Assembly (NCBI GenBank): GCA_037953745.1
Contig: JBAKBP010007951.1
Location: 31,263-95,262 of the forward strand
Reading direction: 5' to 3'
Length of the DNA stretch: 64,000 nt
Origin: Lithodes maja
Taxonomy: Eukaryota; Arthropoda; Malacostraca; Decapoda; Lithodidae
A program made the position numbers and the translations under genes. Of the stretch, positions 29,726-41,839 are shown in pieces (the first letter of the stretch is position 1; every line of letters begins with the position of its first letter). The notes beneath the pieces were generated by a model. It was not told the origin of the DNA and ran no database searches. It saw nothing but the letters and a program-made list of their open reading frames with translations.

Positions 29726-32525
29726 ATGCCTGACCTAATTAATGACGAAGATGCTCGAGTTTTCATATAATCAGAACCCACAGCCCCTGATATTGACCGT
29801 CTGTCAAAGTACGAACTGAAAGTGCTTGCCTCGTATCTCCGGTTAACTGTCTCAAACATGTCCAAAGTAGAGGTGGCTCAGACCATAAAAACCCACATGT
29901 TCCCTGTAGAAGGCGGGGAGGGAGACGGAGCAGTTGGTGGGATCCCGAGTGAACCTAGCCAACTTGATGAACAATTGCCACCTGGTTTTACCGGTGATCA
30001 ATTATTCGAACTAGAACAAGCCAGAGCAACGACCGAACAATATCAATGTCAATATCAAATAGCTCAACTAAATGTCAACACAAATGCTCCCTTAATTGCT
30101 CCCCCTCTGGGATTAACTATGACCAGTGTCATTCCACCTTTCACTGAAGATAACGTGCAGGATTTCTTTGTTTTGTTTGAGGAAGTTGCTGGAGGTATGA
30201 GGTGGACAAGAGATCAATGGCCTTTTATGTTACAAACCGTTTTGACAGGGCAGGCTCGAGCCACGTATTTGTCAGAAGTAGCAGAAGTTAGGCAGGATTA
30301 TGACATTCTCAAAGAAGCTATCCTAAAAACCTATCAATTGCAGCCTGAGGCTTACAGGCAATCTCTCCGTAAAAAACAGAAGAAAGTAGAAGAAACCCAT
30401 AAGGTATTTGCCAGGACCATGACTAAAACTTTCAATCATTGGGTCAAGAGTAAGAAAGTCGCAAGCTACAACGATCTGAAGGAGTTGGTCCTGTTAGAAA
30501 ATTTCCTATGGAAAATTGATTCTTCTGTAGCCTATCATTTAAGGGGGAAAAAGGTAGATTGTCTTGCCGACGCCGCTGACATGGCTGACACATATGTGCT
30601 CAACAACAAATTTCGTGGAAAGAAGCCCTACGATAATTCTAGTTCTAATTCTAAGTATCCCAATCACAAATCTGACAGACCCAGTCACAAGCCTGTAACG
30701 TCTTCCCCAGCTAGCCAAAATAGAATTGTTCCCCCAACTAAAAATGCGACTCAGGGCAATGGTAACAGAGGTGGGGCCCAAAGTAATATTAATGCTCAAA
30801 GAGGGAACGTTCCCGTATCCCCTAAAGTATGTACTTTTTGTGGCAAGAGAGGCCACCTAGCTTATCAGTGCTGGGCCAAGGAGAGAACAGAGAGATCGGG
30901 GCAGACAGTTGCCGCCGTATCTCAAACTCCATATGTGCCTTTAATGCAGGACTCCCGACAGAAGGAGTACCTAGCACCAAAAGTTCCTTTAATACAGGAC
31001 TCCCGACAGAAGGAGTACCTAGCAGCTAATGTAAATCATCTAGACAGGGGTGTAGTAGCATGCGTGGTGCAACCCACTAGGGTTAAGCCAATAATAATTT
31101 CACCATCATTGCAGGACAGTTACCGTCCCTTTATTTCATCTGGCAACGTGAGATTAAATGGTTGTATGCATGAGGTAAAAATTCTGAGAGACACAGGTTC
31201 TACTAGCACCCTCATGGTGAATCCTTACACTGAGTTCCCACCTGGCGAACCAGTTATAATGAGAGGTGCTGGAGGCCAATTTTATGCATACTTGGTAAAA
31301 GGCGAAATAGAATGTGAGTTACTACAGGATAAGGCCACCATAGCTTTGTGTAGGTCCCAAGATATCCCTGTGCCCGGGGTAACACTCCTTTTGGGGAATG
31401 ATGTAGCAGGTGAGAAGGTCCGACCAGACCCCATTTTGTCACTTTCCCCTGTTAACGAGCCACTAACCGGTAAGCTCGAAAAGGAGATGCCAACAGTTTT
31501 CCATGTGTGTGCTGTCACACGTTCAATGTCTCAAGTAGCAGTTCCCTCAGACAGAAATGTACCGAATGTAAGAGTTGATGAAAGGGATGATGAGAGTGTG
31601 AATGACGCTCCAACTGTGCCTGATGATGTGACTGAGGTGGATTTATCTGACACCTTTATGGCTCATCTTGACCCTAACGATGACCATGAAACCCCTCCAA
31701 ATTGTCCTAGTGGCCTGGTAGAGCTACAGAGAGATGATCGAGAATGCAAGGAGTTAGCTGCCAGGCCCGTGAGTGAAGAGGAATGTGAGAAGGAGGGTGG
31801 TGAATGTTTCTACCTCAAAGGAGGAGTATTGTGGCGTAGATGGAGACAGCCACACAGACCAATCGATGATGGGGCCTGGGACGTCCATCAAGTAGTAGTC
31901 CCCAAACCTTGTCGTAGAGATATCTTGGAAATGGCACATTGTATACCATTGGCAGGACACCTAGGTGTGAGAAAAACTCTAGACAGAATCAGAGCCCACT
32001 TTCACTGGCCAGGAATGCGTGCAGATGTAGTGGAGTTCTGTAGAGTGTGTCACACTTGCCAGATGACAGGAAAACCCAATCAGAAGGTGCCTGTACATCC
32101 TCTGGTGCCCTTGCCCGTCTTCGAGAATCCTTTTACTCGGGTGGTAGTGGACATTGTAGGCCCATTGCCTAAGACTTCCCAAGGTAACATTTTTTTTATT
32201 AACTATTATGGACATGGCAACTCGCTACCCAGAGGCTATACCCTTAAGGACTACCTCTGCTCCAACTGTCATCAAGGAACTGCTCAAATTCTTCACCAGA
32301 ATGGGTTTCCCCCATGAGGTGCAAAGTGATCAAGGAACTAATTTTACCTCTAACATTTTTCAGCAGTCCCTGAAGGAGTTGGGTATCGAGCATGTTAAGT
32401 CTAGCACCTACCACCCAGAGAGTCAAGGGGTTCTCGAACGATATCATCAGACATTAAAAGGAATGTTGCGTAAATATTGTACAGAGACCGGAGTTGAGTG
32501 GGATAAGGGGGTACCTTTTCTTTAA
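29726..32525 (+). pseudogene. gag-protease-integrase of LTR element 2 (nonsense and frameshift)
   Basis: The natural start is ATG 29726; an in-frame TAA at about 29768 interrupts codon 15, after which the frame is open for over 800 codons. In order: a Gag N-terminal helix region; a SCAN-like region (about 30170-30560, including QPEAYRQSLRKK and LKELVLLENFL); a zinc knuckle (CTFCGKRGHLAYQC, from 30829); and protease (ILRDTGSTSTLM about 31180, LLLGNDV). Next come the integrase zinc-binding domain (HCIPLAGHLGVRKTL about 31938, CRVCHTC about 32038) and the first integrase Asp (VVVDIVG about 32145). A one-base shift in the T run at 32190-32197 moves the frame. The second Asp (SDQGTNF about 32325) and the Glu (SQGVLERYHQ about 32425) follow. 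A TAA stops at 32523-32525. Integrase precedes RT. Confidence 0.9.
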
Positions 32526-34559
32526 TTTGCTACTCGTGAGGTTCCAACTGAATCCCTGGGTTTTTCCCCTAATGAGCAAGTTTTCGGTCACCAGGAAAGC
32601 GGTCCTTTGCAACTATTGCAGGATAGCCTAGTTGGCCAGGAGGGGAACCAAAACCTCCTCAAGTATGTTTCAGATTTCAAAACCCGGCTGAGATCCTCAT
32701 GTGAGTTTGCAGCTCAAAATTTGACAGTGGCTAAAAGCTCCATGAAGAACTGGTATGACAAAAAAGCCCGCGAGAGGGAGTTTCAGCCCGGTGATGAGGT
32801 TTTGGTTCTGCTCCCCCTTTTTGGCCAACCTTTATCTGCCAAGTTCAGGGGCCCATATAAGATCATTCAGAGGGTGAGCATTACCGATTATCTAGTAACT
32901 ACCCCAGACAGGAGAAAGCCCACGCAAGTATTCCATATAAATATGTTGAAACCCTACCATAGGTCCCCTGATTCCTCTCCTCCAGATTCTCCCAATGTGG
33001 CAGTGAATGTCAGGACCTGTGGACAGCCTGGTGCGGACAAAGTCTTCAGTTCTCTTACTGACCCGCAACAGACTGTTCCAGAGCCTGAAGGTATCCATGC
33101 AGACTTTGACTTGTCATGTAGCCTATCCAACTTTCAGTATAACTCAGTAGCTTGGGGGGAATTACCATCTAAACTATGTCATCTTCCCTCTGATCAAGCA
33201 AACCAACTAATCTCTGTTTTATCTCAGTCTCCCAGTGTGTTCCGTGATACTCCAGGGCTCACTTCTTTGGCCGTGCACGACATCGACATAGGGGATGCAA
33301 CTCCCATTAAACTATCCCCCTACCGTGTCTCACCACAACGCAGGAGTATACTGCAGGTCGAGCTTGACTTTATGTTATCAAACGAGCTGATCACAAGGGC
33401 CTTAAGCCAGTGGAGTAGTCCGGTCATACTTGTGCCAAAGCCAGACGGGAGCCATAGGTTATGTATGGACTATAGGAAAGTTAATGCTGTCACAAAGAAC
33501 GATACCTACCCACTGCCACGGATCGACGACTGCATTGGCCAGATTGGTACAGCCACCTATATCAGCAAGATTGACTTAATGAAGGGATATTGGCAAGTAG
33601 CTCTCACCCCTATAGCGAGGGAAATATCATGCTTTGTAGTCAACAATCAAGCCTTCTGCTGTAACGTAATGCCCTACGGCTTGAAAAACGTTCCAGCTAC
33701 ATTCCAGCGCCTCATGAATTTGGTGACTGGAGGGGTACCTGGATGCGTTGTCTACATCGATGATATTCTTATCTTTTCACAGTCATGGGAGGAGCATCTT
33801 TACCAACTTAGATTGCTGTTCTTAAATCTTGCTGATGCCAATCTGGTGGTTAATCTTAAAAAATGCACCTTTGTAAAGAGTACGGTCCAGTATCTAGGAT
33901 ATACGGTAGGTCAGGGGCAGGTTGCACCTCCTCAAGCAAAGGTAGAGTCTATTCTAGAATTTCCAACTCCTAGCACTAAGAAACATATCCAAAGGTACCT
34001 AGGCATGATTGGTTATTATAGGCATTTCATCTTAAACTTTTCTAGGTTGGCAGCTCCCCTGACAGATCTTCTCCGTAAGGATGTGAAGTTTGAGTGGTCC
34101 TCTGAATGTGAGGAGGCCTTTAATGCTACCAAATATATTTTATCTAATTATCCTGTACTCCGAGCTCCTGATTTTAACAGATCTTTTTCCCTAGCAGTGG
34201 ATGCGAGCAATACCGGGGTTAGTGCAGTGTTGCTACAGGAAGACGACTGTGAAGTATTGCATCCGGTGTGCTATTTTAGTAAAAAATTAAATTCTGCTCA
34301 ACGTAACTATTCAGTCATTGAGAAGGAGCTGTTAGCATTAATTTTATTCCTTCAATACTTTGCTGTCTATGTGCAATCTGCCTCTGGTGCCATCACTGTG
34401 TATACTGACCAACACCCCTTAACATTTTTGCATAAGTTCCAAAATAAAAACCAACGACTGACCAGGTGGAGTTTGTTGCTGCAGGAATACTCCCTGGATG
34501 TCAAACATATTAAGGGGGTCCTGAACGTGCTAGCCGATTGCCTATCACGTATCTATTAA
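32526..34559 (+). pseudogene. Integrase C-terminus, reverse transcriptase and RNase H of LTR element 2
   Basis: In the same frame as the preceding integrase core, after one stop codon. It holds the integrase C-terminal GPY/F region (FRGPYKIIQRV about 32846, then VFHINMLKPYHR about 32930). RT follows: YRVSPQRRS about 33320, MDYRKVNAVTKNDTYPLPRID about 33470, the catalytic YIDD at 33753-33764, and LGYTVGQGQ about 33896. RNase H has DASNTGVSAVLLQ about 34200, EKELLALI about 34320, TDQHPLTFL about 34405 and ADCLSR near the end. The frame from 32607 is open for 650 codons and all RT and RNase H residues I look for are present. Placement of integrase upstream of RT in one continuous frame is direct evidence of the Gmr1-type order. 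The RT and RNase H part could still be enzymatically sound; the element as a whole is not. Confidence 0.92.
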
Positions 34560-34574
34560 AGATTACATTTACCA

Positions 34575-34850
34575 GGTTGGCCTCATACAGCAGTAAGAAT
34601 AATTTAATGAGAGGATTTTGGCAATTAGCTCTCCCTTGTAGCGAGGTAAATATCATGCTTTAGTAGTGCGCTTTCAAGCCTACAGCTGTGAGATGCCTTG
34701 CAGTTCGAATAACGCTCCAGCTACGTTCCGGCTATGTTCTGATGTGGTACCTGGAGACGTTGCCTACTTTGGGTGATATCCTTATTATATCCTCATTATA
34801 ATCTTGCTGTTGCCAATCTGGTGGTGAATCTATTTATGTCTTATGTTTAA
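34575..34850 (+). pseudogene. Decayed second RT segment downstream of RNase H
   Basis: Phrases such as GGATTTTGGCAATTAGCTCTC (about 34613), AAATATCATGCTTTAGTAGT (about 34650), CCAGCTACGTTCCGG and TGCCAATCTGGTGGTGAATC follow the same order as 33585-33860 in the functional RT. They are divergent, with deletions. This is a broken partial copy of an RT domain lying between RNase H and the polypurine tract. Confidence 0.7.
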
Positions 34851-34881
34851 TATTATGTACTATACTCCTTAAACTCTTTTC

Positions 34882-34894
34882 TAGGGGGGAGGTC
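34882..34894 (+). other. Polypurine tract of LTR element 2
   Basis: AGGGGGGAGG directly precedes the 3' LTR. Confidence 0.65.
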
Positions 34895-35365
34895 TGACAT
34901 ACGGAGCCCTGTATGTTTATTATAAGAGTTAGAATTAAGAGTTGAAGGAGTGCCAAACTACCCAGGCGGCGAAGCAGACCAGCGAGCGAACCAGCGAGTG
35001 GGAAACCAGCTCGTCCGCATACCAGCAAACAAGCCTTCACACCTGCGTGCGTCATAGGGGACCCTGCAAACTACTTCGATGACCCGACGCTATGACGATG
35101 ATCGACGCCAGGAGACTCCATTGGACCACGCACCTCTTACGCAACTAGAGGAGCTGTGATTGGGGCGCGCACCATCCCCTGCCTCCTGATTCGTTCCTAC
35201 ACCATCATTGCATAGTATATAAGACCCGAGTAGTGGGCATTCAAATCAGTCTCATTTGGAGTTGGGAAGGTGAACTTGCAGCTGGAGGAAGACGGGGTGA
35301 AGTATTATAATGGGATTGTGACTATCAGTCAGATTATATAAGTGTGTGTTAAGTGTGTTCGGTGT

Positions 35366-35608
35366 TGTGACGTTAACCACTCCATTAGAACCGCATGGCT
35401 TGTCCTACAGTGACTCGCTAGGATCACCAGGGCAGTGGATGTGGCTACAGTTGATGTATTATTGTGTGCTTTATTTCATATGAAAGCTCGTGTCATGGGC
35501 AGTCCAGAAAGGCTCTTTGTTTCACCCATGTCAAGGGTTTATATATTTAATTGCAAAGTATATGTTTTATCATTAAGTAGTAATGATAGGATTTGAGAGA
35601 GAGAGAGA

Positions 35609-35673
<65 letters not shown>

Positions 35674-37236
35674 ACAGAGTGTGGGGAGGCGCGCAGTGTT
35701 TTGCTATACTCGATGATGTCATAGCTGGCTGGCCTCGTGGGGATTCGTTGAAGGAGTTTTTTACCATGCTTGGTGACGTCATGTTTGGCTAGCTTCTTTA
35801 GCATTGGCTAGAGGACTTGTTACCGCTTTTCTATGCGGCTCGAGCTAGTGCTAGTATATATACAGCTCTCTCGCCACTCTCTCCCTCAGATCTGGTTTCT
35901 AGAACGCATCTCTCTTATCCCTTTGATATCTGTCACCCTCTCCGCACCTGAGAACCTTTTCCTCTGCCTATCTCTCTCATTTTCCATATCTTTTCACCAC
36001 CTTTTATTAATATTATAACCCCTCTGGTTAACTCTGCATAATCAGCTTCATGCTGGCCAGTTGTATTGTGCGTTAAGGTCTTATATAACCCATGTATGTT
36101 TAGTTGTTAAGATAAGTTGATCACGAAGCATTGGTTGGCATTCATATTATTCAGTACCGCTTCCTATAATTATTAGTGTTCTGCTGGATTAGATAATGCT
36201 AGACTGGGAGTCTGATACTATAAGGTATTGTTTCCGATGGGTGCTGGCTTTAGTTAAAAGCTGCACGACATACCTGAGAACTGGAGTTGATTGGGTAAAT
36301 TCTAGTCTGTGTGCCATTGAGAATAGAGCATGTACGAATGAGGTCTTTTTGCCTATACCATTCTGCACTGTTCTAAGCTCGTTGTTTGTCTTTGAGATAC
36401 GCCAGGAGAACGCTTAATACTTCGGTATTAAGGTTTCTCAAGAGAGCTACCCTTCATTACAACGTAATATTTGATGCACAGACTTGAGATTTGCACTAGG
36501 CTATGCGGCATGCCATGCGCACCAGTATCTCGTATCATTGACTCTAGCTAGACTTTATCAGTCACAGTAGACATTAAGTATATTAAACCAATTACTCTTT
36601 TATGCATACCCGTTTATGATTACACAAGCATTTCGCAGCCTAGTTTGATGTATTGAGACACAAACGACTTAGGCTCTTTTTGTTGATAGGAATACTGCAT
36701 TGTCGTGGCGATTATTATTATTGTTGTGGCGTTTAGGATATTCTTGGCTCCGACTGCATTATATCTCCTGCCTTTTTGTGTGCATAGCCTGCTCGAGCAT
36801 TGTTCCGCTGCCTGCCTTTTTGGGTTCCATTTCCGATTCGAGTATCTTGATAGCATCTAACATTTAAAGAAGATTCCTTGTTGGTGTTGAAGGACTTTAG
36901 TGCACTTTCTTTCATGCAGGAGTGCCTGACATTTATTGATTAAAGTAACGTAAGCTGTAACTTCTCTTACCACCTTACTTTGCATACCATAACCAAGCAC
37001 CTTCGGTTATAGGTAGTAATAGGCTGTTTTCACATAACATTAAGCCTAGAGTAGACGCACATTTATTGAGAGTTTAATAACCTATTATTGCATATAGAAC
37101 TCTGGAGAGTATTTATGTTCTTTGTTCACTGGGAATATACATCAGAGGTTGGATCTAGCGCTTTCCGTTGTAGCATTTATGCCATTACTAGTCCAATGAA
37201 TAAGAACCCTGATATATTTAAACCTCAGTCGTAACA
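35366..37236 (+). mobile_element. Solo LTR of a relative of LTR element 1
   Basis: 1871 bases, TGTGACG to CGTAACA, flanked by GTGT at 35362-35365 and 37237-37240. The uninterrupted 5' LTR (about 28665) shows the empty site. It shares blocks with the element 1 LTR (AATGCTAGACTGGGA at 36196, CTAGTCCAAT near the end), so it is a diverged subfamily. A GA microsatellite at 35596-35669 lies inside. Confidence 0.9.
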
Positions 37237-37973
37237 GTGTAAACACTTACGTTATGTTGGCTAGTGAGATATGCGATTGGGAATTAACGTTAACGCTACT
37301 ATTATGTACTTAACTATTTTAGTTGACTGACTTGTGGACTAAAGCAACTATTTAAGTAATTGGGTTATGATAAAAGTAATACTATTGTTTTATATTAAGA
37401 CTTACGAGTTCTTTCATTTTCTTTTAATTAAGCTTACGTTGCTTAACGGTGCTTAGTACGGTGATACTATTGTCTCATATTAGTAATATCGCCTTAGACT
37501 AACATGGCTGTTTTAATGTTACTTCTAGTGATTTCCTAAGCGGAAGAAAATTCTTTTAGCTTCAAAATATTATTTTTACTTTTCATATTATTTGAGTGAG
37601 ACCTGAATCGAATATATGAAGCGATCCTGTAACTTAATGTACTCATAATCAAACCTCAATGTTACGTGGTTAAGAAATACATTTAACTAATTATTAAATA
37701 TATATCTAACTTTTTATGTGACTTTGATATTAATCCTGATGATAATAATAATATAATACTATTAACGTAAGACAAGAACCAAGAATAATAACTACATTAA
37801 ATATAAATAAAAGGACATAATTAAGAAAACTATCTATTCATTTCAAAAAGGGTAAGAGACAGAAATATTCTTACTTTAATATTTATCTTTCATGACTTTT
37901 TTATAGAATTAATAGTCCTTCTATAGATATAACTTCTTCGGTTCATAACCATAGCCTACTAAGCTTCGGTTAA

Positions 37974-39962
37974 TTATTATTATTATTTTTTTTTTTTTAA
38001 GAGACAATGAACGGAGGAAGGAAAAACACAGATAAAACAAAAAGGTCCATGTGCCTAAAGGCATCCTCCATTCATAAAATGTTTGTAACAACTGGATTTA
38101 AACATTTGTAGATTGTAAGTTTGTGGAAAGCAATTCGAGGGAAGTGAATTCCAAAGAGTAGTAGCTCTGGGGATAAATTAATTCTGATAAGCAGAAGTTC
38201 TGCATTGTCGAGGAGAAAGTGTAAATTCATGGGCGCTCTCAGCTGCCCTAGTTCTACGGGGAAAGATGTGGAGAGGCGGCATAATTGAAGCAAGTTCCTC
38301 GGAACAATTGCTGTGAAAATATCTGTAGAATAATGCAAGGGATGCATCGTTTCTTCGTATGGATAATGTAGGAATGTCCTGTGTGATTGCAGGGTTATTG
38401 ATTAATCTAATAGCTTTATTTTGAATTTTGTCCAACTGCCTCAATGCAACCACTCCACTTCCACCCCACAGAGGTGAACAGTAATCCATCTGAGAACGCA
38501 CATGACTTTTATATATTACGGCCAACTTCTCGTCAGTGAAGAATTCTCGAACTCTGTACAGGAGTCCCAGTTGTTTAGAGGCATTCTTAGCAATGCTTCT
38601 AACATAATGTGTCCAGCTCAAGTTAGTAGTTAATGTTACACCGAGAATGTCAATACTAGGGGAAGTGGGAATATTTACATCATTAAAAAATATATGGGAG
38701 TCAGTGAGATTCTGTCGGTTAGAAAATTGAATGTACTTGGTTTTCTGTGCATTAAAGGAAACTAGATTCTTTTGTCCCCATTCATTAATTCTAGAAAGGT
38801 CCTGGTTCAGAGAAATTGCAGTGTTTATTTTTGAATTTATAAGATCGGGTTGGGTGAAAGAATTGGTAAATGTGAAGGAACTGTGGAGTGTTGAGTCATC
38901 TGCGTAGGAATGTATTGGATTATGAGTGGTAGATATGAGATCATTGATATGAATGAGGAACAGAGTTGGGGCCAAAACTGATCCCTGGGGAACACCAGCA
39001 TTTATTGAGTGAAATTGAGAATAAAGGCCATCTACCATTACACGTATTTTTCTGTTATGAAGATAAGAAGAAATTAGTGGAACTAATGATGCAAGGCCGT
39101 AGTGTGACATCTTCGACAATAAGGATTGATGCCAGACTCTATCAAATGCCTTTGATATATCCAGTGCTATTGTATGTGTTTCACCATGTTGGTCTGTAGC
39201 TTGGTTGATTTGATGCGTAAGAAGGCAAAGAATGTCTGCAGTTGATCGACATCGTCTAAAACCATATTGCCTATCACTGATTAATTTATTATTCTCAAGA
39301 TGCTTAATTATGTGATTATTTAATATAATTTCAAAGACTTTACCAAGAGTGGAAGTTATAACTATTGGTCTGTAGTTTGGTGGATCTGAAGAGGCACCTT
39401 TTTTAGGAACTGGATGGATGTTTGCTTCTTTCCAGGGTACTGGGAAGCATGAGGTATGAGTACACAGATGGACAAATTTTGCCAATACAGGAGCGAGCAC
39501 CAAGGAGCAATTCTTAAGTACTATTGGAGGAATTTCATCTGGACCAGGAGCCTTATCTACTGAGAGATTCTGCAAAATAATTTTGACATGTCTGGTGTGG
39601 ATCTTAAGTGAGGGAATTTCAGGCGAATTAAAATGAAGTACAGGGACATCTTAATTTATTTCATCTAAGGTTGAGTTGGTGGAGAAAATATCCGCAAGAA
39701 GGTTAGCTTTACCTCGTGGGTCACTTACAAGATTGCCAGTCGGAGATTTTAATGGTGGAATGGATGAAGCAGTAGTGAAGTTGGATTTGACTGAGTTAAG
39801 AGTAGACCAAAATATTTTGTTATCATTTGGATTATTTAGAAGTTTATTTGCCTGCTTGTGGAGAAAGTTTGATTTAGTTAGGTTTAATACAGTTTTGGCA
39901 TGATTTCTGATGTTTCTAAAGTAATTAAAGGTCTCATGTGTTTTTGATACTATAATTCTAAT
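37974..39962 (-). mobile_element. LINE inserted in the 3' LTR, 5'-truncated, TAA-type tail
   Basis: The minus-strand 3' end has an A run followed by TAATAATAATAA (37974-37998). The LTR resumes at about 39963. The insert is about 2.0 kb and contains the RT gene but not the endonuclease. Confidence 0.85.
38178..39903 (-). pseudogene. Reverse transcriptase of the Jockey/I-group LINE in the LTR
   Basis: The minus strand is open for 465 codons from 39575. The frame also extends upstream to about 39903, broken by one TAA near 39656. Motifs: KAPGPDEIPPIVLKN, NIHPVPKKGASSDPPNYRPI, DRQYGFRRCRSTADIL, ALDISKAFDRVWHQ (motif A Asp), NAGVPQGSVLAPTLF and the catalytic YADDSTLH (about 38905-38880). The C-terminal region (QKTKYIQFSNRQ, LDKIQNKAIRLINNP) follows the group pattern. 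It is a sister family to the LINE at 59506-62600. The RT domain looks intact, but no endonuclease or promoter region was carried in. Confidence 0.88.
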
Positions 39963-40201
39963 AATACTATGATTCTTTATAAATACTACGTGACTTTAAT
40001 TAGTTTCAGTATTTTTTCATAATTAAAGAGTATCAGTCAATAAAGGATACCAAGTCCTAAGATCCAAAAGGGGAGTAAGCAACAACAGGAAATAATGTTA
40101 TTAGATTTTACTTTTGTTTTGCCTTCAGCTGACTGATACCTTAATATATATCTCTGTGCTATCTAGATTCATCAAGTTAACCACTTGAGGTTCAAGATAC
40201 G

Positions 40202-40204
<3 letters not shown>

Positions 40205-40255
<51 letters not shown>
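40205..40255. repeat. TA microsatellite
   Basis: About 50 bases of pure TA at the right end of LTR element 2. DNA from 40256 to 40640 is pyrimidine-rich, with a CT/CG run at 40570-40626, and shows no gene. Confidence 0.95.
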
Positions 40256-40258
<3 letters not shown>

Positions 40259-40875
40259 GTTTATTAGGCTACACTGTAACTATATTCCAATCCTACCGGT
40301 CCATTGACAACAGGTGTGAATGTGCTTCAGTGCCCCCTTTACATTGTGTTCTTTCCCTCGCACCTCGTACCCTCTTTGTTTTAAGTTCCCCTCAGCTCTT
40401 CCTTCCTCTCCCCTCCTTTCTTCCTTCCGCCTCTGTCTCCCTTCTCTCATATTTTCTGTGTCCCCTCCCTGTCATCCTCTCAGCTATTGTCTCTCCAATT
40501 ACCGTTCTTTCCTGAACCCGGTTTTTCTTCTCACACACTCCGATTCTCTCGTATTATCTGCCCTCTCCCCTTGCTCGCTCTCGCTCTCGCTCTGGCTCTC
40601 GCTCTCGCTCTCTCTCTCTCTCTCTCAACCTTCCAAAAAGAGGTCCAACAAAAGAAGGAGTTCGTTCCTCTGAGAGCAAGAATACCTCTCAACAAATGGC
40701 AGCGTTCGCCAATTTCTGAACCACTAGATAGTAGTTTTTCTACCTCAGGTGAGGATTCACCAAACATAGGGAATTGCAACACCTCTGATAGTGTACAGAT
40801 AAATAGTGTGCACAAAAATGCAGTACCCACAGAAACCCCTTTCTCTTCGGGAAACGGGATAAGCTAGAGGGTTCT

Positions 40876-41769
40876 AAGAAAAACTTGAGTCACCTTAAGG
40901 TAGTATTATTTAATGCCAGCAATTAGGAATAAATTCTCCGAACTTCGCACATTGTTGTCTACAGAATGCTTCGATGTAGTGGCTATCACTGAATCCTGGA
41001 TTCACAGTGATACCAGAGATTATGTTGGGGAATTTGAAATATCTGAATATAGAATGTTCCACAAAGACCGAACCATGCAGGAAGGGGGCAGAATTATGTT
41101 GTACATCAGAGATTTTCTAAACCCAATTGACTGCAAGATCAGGTCAGCACATGAACTGCTGGGAGTAGATCTCAATCTAGGTAACTCTATCTGTAGCATT
41201 GTTCTGGTGTAATGGCCCCACATCCAAATTTTGATAAGGATGAACTTCTGTACACAAGACTGAGTGTTGTTATCGAGGGTAAAACCAGTGTGATCTTAGG
41301 TGACTTTAATTGCCTAGTAAACTGGGATGCAAGAACTGCAGATGCTGAAAGTAGGCGTCTTGTGGACTTCACTAACGATAACTTTTTGACCCAGTGGGTG
41401 AACGAGCCAACTAGAGGGAACAATATACTAGATCTTGTGTTCACCACTGAAGATGAAAGTGTGACCAGCTTACCTGTTGGGGAATCACTTGAAAGTAGTG
41501 ACCACAATCTAGTTAGGTTCTCTCTTCGCACCTTTAGCAGCAAACCCACCAATCCTCAGAGTGCAAAACTAGATTTCCGTCGTGCAAATTTTGAAGGCCT
41601 TCGGGGAAGCTTATCCCAGATCAGACTTGAAGGTGAGCATGTAAATGCAATTTGCTGCTCATTCAAACAGCAGTTTATGGATCGGCAAGCTACATTCGTT
41701 CCTACTAAACTTACCAAATCAGGCTCAACCCAACCAAAATGGTTCACAGGAGACAGCTTCGACAATTAG
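40876..41769 (+). pseudogene. CR1 LINE endonuclease domain, two frame breaks
   Basis: APE-like endonuclease that would nick target DNA. Visible pieces are the start (HLKVVLFN, about 40893), the metal-binding Glu phrase VAITESWIHSD (about 40979), VILGDFNC (about 41291), NNILDLVFTTED (about 41420) and the closing SSDHNLVRF (about 41496). Frame changes occur near 40918 and 41205. An upstream frame (40640-40866) with Lys/Arg-rich sequence may be the end of ORF1 or of the linker. Confidence 0.8.
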
Positions 41770-41839
41770 AAAAAGAAAGGTTCCATACAGATAGGCCAAA
41801 AGAAGTCAAGACCAATGTGATTTATATCCCTTCAAAAAT

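Larger units (their letters stand above)
34895..40204 (+). repeat. 3' LTR of LTR element 2, interrupted twice
   Basis: LTR sequence lies at 34895-35365, 37237-37973 and about 39963-40204. The two gaps are a solo LTR and a LINE. The LTR stops at CGTAA, two bases short of the expected CA, and runs into a TA microsatellite, so no clean target duplication can be read. Confidence 0.88.

Noticed and set aside
32190..32208. Programmed frameshift in the T run of LTR element 2
   Set aside because: It falls inside the integrase core, where no programmed site is expected, and a separate stop codon follows. Simple homopolymer mutation or sequencing error is more likely.
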